A DNA stretch of 64,000 bases, taken from UBA11889 sp002313255 (GTDB taxonomy: Bacteria > Pseudomonadota > Gammaproteobacteria > Pseudomonadales > Azotimanducaceae). Both the position numbers and the translations under genes were made by a program. Shown here in pieces: positions 32,988-41,648 of the stretch. The stretch is from positions 1 through 64,000 of the forward strand of contig CAJWQX010000002.1 in NCBI GenBank assembly GCA_913045265.1. The letters run 5' to 3'. The notes beneath the pieces are model-generated. The model did not search any database. It worked only from the letters and a program-made list of their open reading frames with translations, and was not told the origin of the DNA. Numbering within the stretch: the first letter of the stretch is position 1; every line of letters begins with the position of its first letter.

Positions 32988-35366
32988 ATGACTAAAGCAT
33001 TTCAGGGAATCCGGGTCATCGATTTATCGGACCGTCATGCAGGCGCGTACGCTGCCCGCATGTTCGGCGATTTTGGCGCCGACGTAATACTCATTGAAGA
33101 CGCTCGGGGCCACCCCCTGCGACACGAACCTCCCTTTATTAATAACGAATCCGGCAACCCGGAATCGTTGCTTCACCACTACGTCAATTGGAATAAGCGT
33201 TCCGTCGCCGGAACTATCGAAGATCACCGGGGTTTGATCGCAGGCGCGGATGTAATCGTCACGACATCCACAGAGATACCGGATGCCGTATTGCAGCGGT
33301 CACCGGACTCGGTGCATCTATCCATCACCCCGCATGGACTTGAGGGCCCCCTGGCGGAGTTCCCCGGTAACAATCTGACAACGTGTGCCCGTGTAGGCTG
33401 GAGTGCGATTAATCGCTATGTCGACGAACCCCCGCTGCAACTCCCTCTTCACCAAACCGGCTACATCAGCGGAGTTGCGGGTTTTGTAGGTGCGGCAGCT
33501 GCGCTGTTTCGCAGCGGCAACAGCGGTCACGGAGAGTGCGTCGACGTCAGTGAGATGGAAGCGATGGCCAATACCTGTGCACCGTGGGCCGAACTTGGAT
33601 TATTCATTGGCGGTAATCGAATGGCGCACGGGCCCAACGGAAAACGCGATCGCGGACGGGCAGGACCTCTGTGGAAAACTCATAACGGCGCGATCAATTT
33701 CGGCTATGGCGACTGGGCATTCTGGGAAGATGCAATGAACTTTCTTGATTTGCCAGAGTTGGCCAAAGACCCTGACCTCATCCCGGTACTCGGACGCAAT
33801 CAGAAAGATACTCGACCGGTTCGCGACGGGCTCGAAGAAGCGGCCGCTAAACGGGATAAATGGGAATTATTCCACGGCCTTGTCCAACGTCGCTGCATCG
33901 CTGGTGTGGTGCAGAACGTACAGGAGTTGCTCGAAAACGAGCACCTGCGATCACGCGATTACATCGTATCCACTGAAATAGGCGACCACCGGGTCCATGC
34001 ACCAGGAGCACCCGCGAAACTATCCGCAACTCCATGGTCTCTCAGTCGGGCGGCACCCGAGATCGGTGAACATGACGGTGACGTCCAAACGACGGTGCGG
34101 AAGCGTCGACAGAGTACTGGTACGCCTAATCTACCGCTAAGCGGCATACGCGTACTCGCCTTTACTCAGGCATGGGCTGGCACTTTCGCGACCCAGTTGC
34201 TCGGATTACTCGGGGCAGACGTGGTTCAGATCGAAAGCCCTAAGCGGCCCGACGTCTGGCGCGGCGCCGGTGCGCCGGTTCCCCCCGCCGTTCGTAATCC
34301 CGACATCGAACAGAATCCGCTCAACAACAACGGCATGTACAACACCGTTAATCTCAACAAACGCGCCATTACCCTTGATATGGCGAATCCCCGCGGTCGC
34401 GACATGTTTTGGCGCATGATTCCCAAATTCGATGTCCTCGCAGACAACTTCAGTCCGCACGTCATGGGCAATTGGGGCGTCACCATGGAAGCCCTACGCG
34501 AACACAGGAAAGACATTATCTTTGCGTCGGTCTCAGGATATGGCGCTACTGGACCACTCGCAGAATATCCAGCGAACGGTGCAACGACAGAGCCGATGGC
34601 TGGCCTATCCTCGATCCATGGCTACCCGGGGGAAATCGCACAGAATACCGGGGGGCTGATCCCCGACCCGATCTCAGGCTATTACCTTACTGCCGCGATC
34701 CTTGCAGCGCTTAATCATCGACAACGCACCGGCGAGGGACAACGCATCGATGCGGCAATGATTGAAGCCGTCGCTGTCCAGCTCGGGGACGCCATGCTCG
34801 AATTCGATGGCAACGGCAATCTGCGCGGTCCAAGCGGTAACCACCATCCACGAATTGCGCCGCACAACGTGTATCGGACCAAGGGCGACTCTTGGCTTGC
34901 AATTGCCGCCGAAACCGACGAAGCATTTTCCGCGCTGGCGCAGCTTACCGGTATCAACGACGATCGTTTCGCGTCCATGGCCCTCCGAAAATCCAACGAA
35001 AGCGCTCTCGATGAAGCCATCTCTAAATGGGCGGCGAATGTCGACGCCGATGCAACGGCTGTCGAACTCTGTCGCTTAGGCATCGCGGCCGCGCGCGTGG
35101 AACCGTTTGAGGAGATCTACCAAGAACCGAATCCACAATTCGTGGCGCGAGATTTTCTCCGTCCCATCACGCATCCAGAATCGGGGACCCACTATATGCC
35201 CATGGTGCCTTGGCTATACCAAGACACGCCACGCGGTACGATCACCCACGCTCCTTGTTTTGGCCAACACAGTCGTGTGGTGTTCGAAGAAGAGCTTGGC
35301 GTAGGCTTGGAGGAATACAAGGAACTAGAAGAATTAGGCATTACCGGGACTGAGCGACTTCGCTGA
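32988..35366 (+). CDS. Fused double CaiB/BaiF (class III) CoA transferase
   Basis: A 792-residue protein of two tandem CaiB domains. The first (about 1-370) has GIRVIDLSDRHAGAYAARMFGDFGADVILIE and NKRSVAG; the second (about 380-792) restarts with LSGIRVLAFTQAWAGTFATQLLGLLGADVVQIESP and NKRAITLDM. In the second half the catalytic Asp is in LIPDPISGYYLTAAI, while in the first half the same place reads HQTGYISGVAG, with no Asp. So the C-terminal half should be catalytic and the N-terminal half structural. Single-domain family members are interlocked dimers of about 400 residues; this fusion covers both chains. ATG 32988 follows GGAGA. Substrate not known. Confidence 0.9.
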   Translation: MTKAFQGIRVIDLSDRHAGAYAARMFGDFGADVILIEDARGHPLRHEPPFINNESGNPESLLHHYVNWNKRSVAGTIEDHRGLIAGADVIVTTSTEIPDAVLQRSPDSVHLSITPHGLEGPLAEFPGNNLTTCARVGWSAINRYVDEPPLQLPLHQTGYISGVAGFVGAAAALFRSGNSGHGECVDVSEMEAMANTCAPWAELGLFIGGNRMAHGPNGKRDRGRAGPLWKTHNGAINFGYGDWAFWEDAMNFLDLPELAKDPDLIPVLGRNQKDTRPVRDGLEEAAAKRDKWELFHGLVQRRCIAGVVQNVQELLENEHLRSRDYIVSTEIGDHRVHAPGAPAKLSATPWSLSRAAPEIGEHDGDVQTTVRKRRQSTGTPNLPLSGIRVLAFTQAWAGTFATQLLGLLGADVVQIESPKRPDVWRGAGAPVPPAVRNPDIEQNPLNNNGMYNTVNLNKRAITLDMANPRGRDMFWRMIPKFDVLADNFSPHVMGNWGVTMEALREHRKDIIFASVSGYGATGPLAEYPANGATTEPMAGLSSIHGYPGEIAQNTGGLIPDPISGYYLTAAILAALNHRQRTGEGQRIDAAMIEAVAVQLGDAMLEFDGNGNLRGPSGNHHPRIAPHNVYRTKGDSWLAIAAETDEAFSALAQLTGINDDRFASMALRKSNESALDEAISKWAANVDADATAVELCRLGIAAARVEPFEEIYQEPNPQFVARDFLRPITHPESGTHYMPMVPWLYQDTPRGTITHAPCFGQHSRVVFEEELGVGLEEYKELEELGITGTERLR

Positions 35367-35396
35367 CACTCTGGGGCAAAGAATCAAAATCTCTCC

Positions 35397-35402
35397 TATA
35401 AT
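35397..35402 (+). promoter_or_regulatory. Possible -10 box upstream of the redoxin-monooxygenase gene
   Basis: A perfect TATAAT lies 24 bases before ATG 35427 and just before the AGGAGG ribosome site. No convincing TTGACA-like -35 is seen 16-18 bases upstream (TGGGGC-like there), and leader length would be short, so this is only a possible start of transcription for the gene after the CoA transferase. Confidence 0.35.
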
Positions 35403-35426
35403 TTGGTACAAAGTAGGAGGGACAAA

Positions 35427-37145
35427 ATGCACCGACGCAATTATTTCATAACCGCTGCAGCCGCATTGTGGGCGCTGTGCCTTGCCAACTCCATCAACGC
35501 GAGCTTAGTCGATAATTTCGAGCTCCTTGATCAACGCGGCTACGCTCATGAACTCTATTACCTCTCGGACGCCAGCGCCGTGGTGCTCATGGCCCACGCG
35601 TCGAGTTGCCAAGAGGCCAACCATGCAGCGGGGGTGCTCGCGAATTTAGCGGAAACCTATGGCTCAAAGGGGGTTGAAGTACGTCTCCTCAATTCTAACC
35701 TCGACGACGACCGCGCCACGATCCGTGCTGCCATGGATGCTGAAGAAAACGGTCTCGCGGTTCTCATTGACGATACTCAACTGATCGGTGAATCCCTAGG
35801 GTTTTGGCGAGCGGGCGAGACCATCGTCATTGATCCTGGTACTTGGCGCACTGTTTATCGTGGCGACATCGATGGCGTTGCAGCAACGCTCGATGCCATG
35901 CTCGGCGGCAATCCAATTCCAGCACACGTCGAACTGCAAGAAAGTTGCACGGTGTCGTTCCCGGAGCAAGAACTCCAATCGACCCACTCGAGCATCTCAT
36001 ACACCGATACCATCGCACCGCTGTTAATCGAAAAATGCCTTGCTTGCCATCGACCCGGTGGCATCGGACCGTGGGTCATGAGTGATCACAACATGGTGCT
36101 CGGTTTCTCCTTGATGATGCGTGAAGTGCTTCGAACCCAACGGATGCCCCCATGGCACGCCGACCCGCATCACGGACGCTTCAAGAACGATCGTTCACTT
36201 TCGATCGAAGAAAAGCAGACTCTTGTGCATTGGATCGAGGCGGGAGCACCTCGCGGCGAAGGCGTCGATCCCCTCGCCAACTTCGTACACGACTGGCCAG
36301 AATGGGAACTCGGCACCCCCGACGTCGTTATCGATATCCCGGCTCAGATGGTCCCCGCTTCTGGCGTTGTCGACTACCAGTACCCGACCGTCACCAACCC
36401 ACTGGACCACGATGTTTGGGTACGAGCGGCCGACATCCTGCCGGGCGATCGGGCCGCGCTGCACCACGTGATCACGACCTTTCGACCGCCGGGACAGGGT
36501 TCCGGAAGATCGCGTTTCGGCGGTCGCGGTTCTGGCGGGCTCGGGGGCTACGTTCCGGGATCAACCGGTAGCGTTTATCCGGCAAACACCGGCCGATTAT
36601 TGCCAGCTCGATCGACCATTCGGTTACAGATGCATTACACACCGTACGGGCGGGAAACCACCGACCAATCTCAACTCGGTATCTACCTACACGAGGAGCC
36701 ACCATTACATCGTCTGGGCGGGAGAACGTTAATCAATTTCCGGTTCCGCATACCACCCCATACCAAAGCTCACACAGCAAAAGCCGAGCATGTGTTTAAG
36801 AATGATGTCTTGGTCTACAGCTTATTGCCGCATTCGCATTATCGCGGTAAGGCATCGAACTTCGTCGCGTTTTATCCAAATGGCGAAGAAGAAATCTTGT
36901 TGTCGGTACCCAACTACGACTTCAACTGGCAAACGACTTACCGGTTAGAAACACCAAAAATTCTGCCAGCGGGAACCCGCTTGGTGCATTCAACGACCTG
37001 GGACAATTCGAGTCAGAACCCAGCAAATCCAGACCCAAACAAGGAAGTCCGCTGGGGTCAGCAGTCGTGGGCCGAAATGCTGTTCGGCTCGGTTACTTAC
37101 CGCACGCTGACTGATGTCGAAAAACAATCCGTTGCCGCCGACTAG
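35427..37145 (+). CDS. Redoxin-cytochrome c-copper type II monooxygenase fusion protein
   Basis: A 572-residue exported protein with a signal peptide (MHRRNYFITAAAALWALC...INA) and a strong GGAGG ribosome site. Domain order: thioredoxin-like part (about 28-165) with only one Cys (HASSCQEAN), so no CxxC redox pair; c-type haem motif C204-L-A-C-H208 with HRPGGIGPW; MPPWHADPHHGRF; then a copper type II ascorbate-dependent monooxygenase-like region with HHVITTFRPPG, MHYTPYGR, LPHSHYRGK and a terminal WAEMLFG, whose His and Met residues are the copper ligands of the PHM/DBM fold. Periplasmic hydroxylation of a substrate with electron supply from the haem is inferred; substrate unknown. Confidence 0.82.
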   Translation: MHRRNYFITAAAALWALCLANSINASLVDNFELLDQRGYAHELYYLSDASAVVLMAHASSCQEANHAAGVLANLAETYGSKGVEVRLLNSNLDDDRATIRAAMDAEENGLAVLIDDTQLIGESLGFWRAGETIVIDPGTWRTVYRGDIDGVAATLDAMLGGNPIPAHVELQESCTVSFPEQELQSTHSSISYTDTIAPLLIEKCLACHRPGGIGPWVMSDHNMVLGFSLMMREVLRTQRMPPWHADPHHGRFKNDRSLSIEEKQTLVHWIEAGAPRGEGVDPLANFVHDWPEWELGTPDVVIDIPAQMVPASGVVDYQYPTVTNPLDHDVWVRAADILPGDRAALHHVITTFRPPGQGSGRSRFGGRGSGGLGGYVPGSTGSVYPANTGRLLPARSTIRLQMHYTPYGRETTDQSQLGIYLHEEPPLHRLGGRTLINFRFRIPPHTKAHTAKAEHVFKNDVLVYSLLPHSHYRGKASNFVAFYPNGEEEILLSVPNYDFNWQTTYRLETPKILPAGTRLVHSTTWDNSSQNPANPDPNKEVRWGQQSWAEMLFGSVTYRTLTDVEKQSVAAD

Positions 37146-37199
37146 GCAATGAGCGCACTCTGGGCTGATATACACTGAGGTATATAGGCCTAGCCGACA

Positions 37200-37955
37200 C
37201 TAACGACCCGTCACTTTTCGCGTTGCATCGCGAAACCGATCACGCTGCTCAGGACTTCCGCGAAGATCCTGATTGGCTTCGGCTTCGAGCCTAGTCGCGG
37301 ACTCCGAAAGCGTTGCCGCATCGATCACCCGTTTTGAAGCACGGACAGCGGCAACAGAATTGCCTGCGATCTCGTGCGCCAGCTCCATAGCTTTGTTCAT
37401 CAACTGGGGTTGAGGATAGACAGCACTCAGCATGCCCCATCGTTCCGCCTCATCGGCAGTGAATTTACGGGCCGAAAAGATCAGCTCTTTCGCTTTTGAA
37501 GACCCTACCAACCTTGGTAGCGATGCCGCAGCCACCACCAATCCGTATTCAGCACCCGGCAAGCGAAAGGTTGCGTTGTCAGATGCCAGCAGAATGTCAC
37601 AGGCGACCGCTAACCGTGCGCCACCCCCATAGCAATATCCATTAATCGCTGCGATGACGGGTATTGGTGTAGCACTCAGCTTACTGATCGGGTCAAAAGC
37701 ACTGATCCTATCCTCACCACTCGTTTTTTCGACACCACTCACCTCTAGCATGTCAGCGCCGGCACAGAATGCCTTCAAACCGGCGCCCGTAAGCACGATT
37801 ACTCGAATCTCTTCGTCAGCCTCTGCACGGGCTATGGCGTCCGACAAGCTCCCCGACAGTTCCCGATTAAGGGCATGGTGCCGCTCCGGTCGATTCATGA
37901 TTAACACCAGAACGTGTTCTTCTTTTTGCTCTAGCAGTACCGCTTCACCACTCAT
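37200..37955 (-). CDS. Enoyl-CoA hydratase/isomerase family protein
   Basis: A crotonase-fold protein of 251 residues. The oxyanion-hole segments are FCAGADMLEVS (near residue 62) and GGGARLAVACDILLAS (near residue 110). The following FRLPGAEYGLVVAAASLPR holds a Glu at the first catalytic position. Family activities include hydration, isomerisation and dehydration of enoyl-CoA thioesters. TTG 37970 could also start the frame, but ATG 37955 follows GGAGG and is preferred. It is one of four crotonase genes in the window (others at 51249, 58298 and 60481), which share only family-level similarity. Confidence 0.88.
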   Translation of the reverse strand: MSGEAVLLEQKEEHVLVLIMNRPERHHALNRELSGSLSDAIARAEADEEIRVIVLTGAGLKAFCAGADMLEVSGVEKTSGEDRISAFDPISKLSATPIPVIAAINGYCYGGGARLAVACDILLASDNATFRLPGAEYGLVVAAASLPRLVGSSKAKELIFSARKFTADEAERWGMLSAVYPQPQLMNKAMELAHEIAGNSVAAVRASKRVIDAATLSESATRLEAEANQDLRGSPEQRDRFRDATRKVTGR

Positions 37956-38135
37956 CTGCTCAACCTCCAAAAAACGAATCTTACGTAACGTAGCTATGGT
38001 CGAGCTATAGTTAGTTTGTTAATTCGGCCATGTGGCGCAGAACCGTACTCGGAAGAGGTCCTTCGTTCGTCTGTGCCCCGTTACCCACTCTACGTATACC
38101 GAAACGCGGGAGATTGAAGATTCTAGACGTTAAAG

Positions 38136-39365
38136 ATGCTCCCAACCTCTGCCGGTGAATCAGACGTTCCGCCACCGATTCTGGAGGTCATAAGGAATTT
38201 AATTCTCCCGGTCTATCTGCCATCCGCCCTTTATGCGATCGCGCACAACGCTATTCAAATTCTTCTACCCCTGTACGCGTTGAAGCTTGGCGGCGGTTTC
38301 GCAATGGCCGCCGCGATGGTAGGCATGCGAGGCATCGGTACCATGCTGTCGGACGTCCCTTCGGGCCTTCTCGTCGCTCGTTTCGGTGACAAGGCCGTCA
38401 TGGTTATCGGCTTACTTCTCTTACTCATCATGGCCGTTGGATGCGCGATCACGAAATCGCCGTGGTTACTAGGCTTTCTTGCGCTCGGATTTGGCGCCGG
38501 CGCTGGCATGTTCTTGCTCGCTCGATTGACGTTTATCACCGAAACCGTGCAACTGAACCAACGAGGAAGGGTGATCTCGGTGATGGCGGGGCTGCATCGT
38601 GCCGGTGCCCTAGTCGGCCCTCTCGTTGGCGGTTTTACCGCCGAGCTTATTGGTTACGAACCGGTTTTTGTGGGCGCAGCTATGCTGTTTGTGATTTGCC
38701 TAGTGACCGTCATGATCTTTTCGAAAGGTAGCCGGCGCTCTCGAGAAAAACGAAAGACGGTTCCAATCCGCCAGATCATCGGTGCTCAACGTCATACCTT
38801 TATGACGGCGGGCGTGGTCATGGTGATGCTTTCATTCCTTCGTCACAGTCGGGTGTTAATGATTCCCCTCGTCGGAATATCGCTCGGCTTGGGTGAATCG
38901 GAGATTGGGCTCGTCTTTAGTCTCTCTTCTCTAATCGACATGCTTATGTTCTTTCCGGCTGGACTGATCCTCGACCATGCCGGTCGCAGGTATGCGTTGG
39001 CTCCATCCCTTTTCTTCTTGGGAACGGCCATCGTGTTGCTGCCATTAGCGACAGGATTTGTTCAATTTTGTGCTATCGCCATGCTAGCGGGACTAGGCAA
39101 CGGATTTGGGACGGGCATTTTTATGACGCTTGGCGGGGACTTTTCGCCGCCAAATGGCCGCAGTGAGTTTCTTGGAGTTTGGCGCCTCGTGGGCGACGCC
39201 GGTGGCGCGGTGGGTCCCTTCTTCATGGGAACGATCGCGAGCGCTACCACGTTAGCCGTTGCCAGCGCGTGGACCGGTGGCCTTGCGATCATTGGGTTAA
39301 TTATTCTCTTTCGTTACGTTCCCGAAACGTTGCATCATGAGACGTCTAATCAAGTCAACCGCTAA
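38136..39365 (+). CDS. MFS family transporter
   Basis: A 409-residue inner-membrane protein with about 12 helices in two six-helix halves. Recognisable MFS features are GLLVARFGDKAVMVIG at the first cytoplasmic loop (motif A: G-x-x-x-D-R/K-x-G-R/K), GLHRAGALVGPLVGG in helix 5 (motif C-like), and DHAGRRYALAP at the equivalent loop of the second half. This resembles drug/metabolite exporters. Expected direction is proton-driven efflux, but the substrate cannot be read. The aldolase gene follows 23 bases later on the same strand. Confidence 0.9.
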   Translation: MLPTSAGESDVPPPILEVIRNLILPVYLPSALYAIAHNAIQILLPLYALKLGGGFAMAAAMVGMRGIGTMLSDVPSGLLVARFGDKAVMVIGLLLLLIMAVGCAITKSPWLLGFLALGFGAGAGMFLLARLTFITETVQLNQRGRVISVMAGLHRAGALVGPLVGGFTAELIGYEPVFVGAAMLFVICLVTVMIFSKGSRRSREKRKTVPIRQIIGAQRHTFMTAGVVMVMLSFLRHSRVLMIPLVGISLGLGESEIGLVFSLSSLIDMLMFFPAGLILDHAGRRYALAPSLFFLGTAIVLLPLATGFVQFCAIAMLAGLGNGFGTGIFMTLGGDFSPPNGRSEFLGVWRLVGDAGGAVGPFFMGTIASATTLAVASAWTGGLAIIGLIILFRYVPETLHHETSNQVNR

Positions 39366-39388
39366 CGCAAACCACACTACGCGTTAGC

Positions 39389-40084
39389 ATGGAATTACGT
39401 ATGGATAGTCGCGAAACCATGCTCGAGGAGCTATGCAACGGTTACCGTATCTTTGCAGCGCACGGCTGGGGAGATCTGGGAGACGGCCATATCAGTGCGC
39501 GCGACCCTGATCGAACCGATTGCTTTTGGCTGCTCCGTTACGGGGTAGCCTTTGCGGAAGCTGAACCGAGCGACTTCGTGCTGCTTAATGCCGAGGGCCT
39601 CGTCGTTGAGGGATCAGGCGACGTCAACAAGGCAGGGTTCTTCATTCACCAGCCGCTATTGGCCGCTCGACAAGACATTAGTAGCGTCGCTCACACCCAC
39701 ACGCAATGGGGAACACCGTTTTCCGCGGAAGTTCGCGATGTCGAACCCATCACCCAAGAAGCGTGCCTCTTCTTTGAGGATTGCGTGTTGTTCGACGACG
39801 AGGAGGTGCAGGTACAAAGCTTAGATGGCGGTTCTCGCATTGCGCAAAGCTTAGGACGTAACGGCGCAATTATTCTGCGCAATCACGGCCTCTTAACAGT
39901 TGGTACCGATGTCGCACAATCGGTATCGCGTTTCGTCATGCTCGAGCGTGTCGCTGAAGCCCATATAAAAGCTAGAAACGCCCAGCCGATTTCGGGTCAA
40001 GCGGCGCGACGCGCTAAACAGGATCTATCAAGGGAAGGTGCCGACCGCAGCGCCTTCGAATTTCTGGTCAAACACCACCTCTAG
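39389..40084 (+). CDS. Class II aldolase/adducin family protein
   Basis: A 231-residue zinc-dependent fold of the fuculose-phosphate aldolase/adducin type. Zinc ligands are expected in SVAHTHTQWG (two His, near residue 105) and NHGLLTVG (near residue 170). DLGDGHISARDP in the N-terminal part is the family glycine-rich segment that binds substrate phosphate or carboxylate. Many homologues in oligotrophic marine bacteria are annotated without known substrate. The start may be ATG 39389 or ATG 39401 (MDSRETMLEEL). It is convergent with the SMP-30 gene, which ends 11 bases downstream. Confidence 0.88.
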   Translation: MELRMDSRETMLEELCNGYRIFAAHGWGDLGDGHISARDPDRTDCFWLLRYGVAFAEAEPSDFVLLNAEGLVVEGSGDVNKAGFFIHQPLLAARQDISSVAHTHTQWGTPFSAEVRDVEPITQEACLFFEDCVLFDDEEVQVQSLDGGSRIAQSLGRNGAIILRNHGLLTVGTDVAQSVSRFVMLERVAEAHIKARNAQPISGQAARRAKQDLSREGADRSAFEFLVKHHL

Positions 40085-40094
40085 AATTAACGCG

Positions 40095-40982
40095 TTAGAA
40101 GAGAGGTATCCCGGCCACTTTAACCTGGGTGCGATAAAGGTGGTTCGATGAGGTTAGGAAAAAGGTCTTTAGATCATCGCCACCCCACGTGAAATTGGCG
40201 CAGAAAGCGGGGGTCTGGATGACGCCTAAACAACAGCCGTCGACAGCGTAAACGTGCACTCCGCCTGGCCCAGCGCAGAATACGTGCCCGGTCGATGCCA
40301 CCTTGAGACCGTCCGGAGCGCCGGCGCCGGTCCCCGTCGACTCAGCAAATACGTCGCCGCCCGATAGCGCACCGCCATCGCCAATCTGAAATTTTCGAAT
40401 GTGCATACGTGGTGTATCCGCCACATACAACTCCTGTTGATCAGGTGTAAAGGCCAACCCATTGGGCTGCTGAAAATCGCTGGCAAGGAGTTCTAGCTCG
40501 CCAGTGGCGGCATCGACTCGATAGAGACCCTGAAAATCAAGTTCGGTCTCGCGCACGATCCCCGTATGGTCTTCGCGACCGTACGTCGGATCGGTGAAAT
40601 AAACATCGCCGTTGTTACGCACCACGATATCGTTCGGGCTATTGAGCGCTTTGCCTTGGTAATGGCTGGCAATCACCGTAAGCGAGCCGTCAGACTCTTC
40701 TCGGGTCACTCGCGACGTTGCGTGTTCGCAACTGAGAATACGACCGCTGCCGTCGTAGGTATTACCGTTGCTCATGTTGCTGGGCTCGCGGTAGACAGAA
40801 ACCCCGCTCGACTCCTTCCAACGATGCATTCGATTCGATGGGATGTCGCTAAAGGTCAGGTGTTGCTCGTGTGGATGCCAAATCGGTCCCTCGGTAAAGG
40901 CGAAGCCATCGACCAACGTTTCTAATTCAAGATTTTCTTCAACGACGTCGAAGAATCGCTCGTCCCTGACTTCGATACCCAT
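40095..40982 (-). CDS. SMP-30/gluconolactonase family protein
   Basis: A 295-residue six-bladed propeller hydrolase. Family motifs: FTEGPIWHPHEQHLTFSDI (metal-binding Glu), SPNDIVVRNNGDVYFTDPTYG, with Asn and Asp of the calcium site, QQPNGLAFTPDQQELYVADT with another Asn-Asp, and GAPDGLKVASTGHVFCAGPGG. These residues match gluconolactonase and SMP-30 catalysis, hydrolysing sugar lactones. Cytoplasmic, with no signal peptide. It is convergent with the class II aldolase gene, and both could serve sugar-acid metabolism. The 192 bases upstream (40983-41174) hold no recognisable gene. Confidence 0.9.
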   Translation of the reverse strand: MGIEVRDERFFDVVEENLELETLVDGFAFTEGPIWHPHEQHLTFSDIPSNRMHRWKESSGVSVYREPSNMSNGNTYDGSGRILSCEHATSRVTREESDGSLTVIASHYQGKALNSPNDIVVRNNGDVYFTDPTYGREDHTGIVRETELDFQGLYRVDAATGELELLASDFQQPNGLAFTPDQQELYVADTPRMHIRKFQIGDGGALSGGDVFAESTGTGAGAPDGLKVASTGHVFCAGPGGVHVYAVDGCCLGVIQTPAFCANFTWGGDDLKTFFLTSSNHLYRTQVKVAGIPLF

Positions 40983-41174
40983 TGATATCTCCTATCACAC
41001 TACGTCACCACAACCATACCGCCAACGCGCCGCTAGTTCGAAGACCACAACATCTAACTATCGCCGTTTGTCTACGACTTTCACCGCTCATGTTTTATCC
41101 GTGCGCCCAGCAAAGATCCAAGCACGCCGTCGCTGTTTACATGCCTATTCGTCGTCAATCACGTGCCACCACGC

Positions 41175-41648
41175 TTAGTCTGCGGTTCGCGGCGAATATT
41201 GCGATTCCACCTCGCGTTGTAATTTTTCGTCGCGAGCGCGAATCAATTCCTTCTTAAACCAATCTGCGACTTCACGCATCGGGAAGCGTTTTCCCGGACA
41301 CGAGGTCTCACCATCACCGCGTACTTGCCGATGAGCGCCTAGATCGATGTCCGCATAGCGAAATTTCAGGTCGAGTAACAACTCCTTTAGCGCCTCAAGC
41401 TGACGCACCTTCGGCGGCTCACGATCGAAGTTGCCACATAGCACGATGCCTACGGAACCAGGGTGCTGACCCTTCCTTTCTGGCGCAAGCAACTCCGCCA
41501 CCGACCCATCCGGCTCCACCCGGTAATGAAATCCCTCACGGCTACAGCCCTCATGATGCAGCAGGATAAACCTCACAGGGCCTCTAGACCCTCCTCGATT
41601 TTCCCCGTCGACCCGAGTCGACGCGCTCGTGGACTTGTTGCCCGGCAT
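41175..41648 (-). CDS. Amidase_2-type N-acetylmuramoyl-L-alanine amidase homologue, leaderless
   Basis: A 157-residue protein with the peptidoglycan-recognition (T7 lysozyme-like) fold. Zinc ligands are probably H31 (LLHHEGC), H106 (LGAHRQVRG) and C117 (TSCPGKRFP), and GSVGIVLCGNFD is the conserved strand before them. No signal peptide or membrane segment is present, so a cytoplasmic role, as with AmpD in muropeptide recycling, or a phage-type function is possible. The ATG overlaps the stop of the MBL-fold gene (TAATG), making a two-gene operon. Length is typical for the short form of the family. Confidence 0.8.
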   Translation of the reverse strand: MPGNKSTSASTRVDGENRGGSRGPVRFILLHHEGCSREGFHYRVEPDGSVAELLAPERKGQHPGSVGIVLCGNFDREPPKVRQLEALKELLLDLKFRYADIDLGAHRQVRGDGETSCPGKRFPMREVADWFKKELIRARDEKLQREVESQYSPRTAD

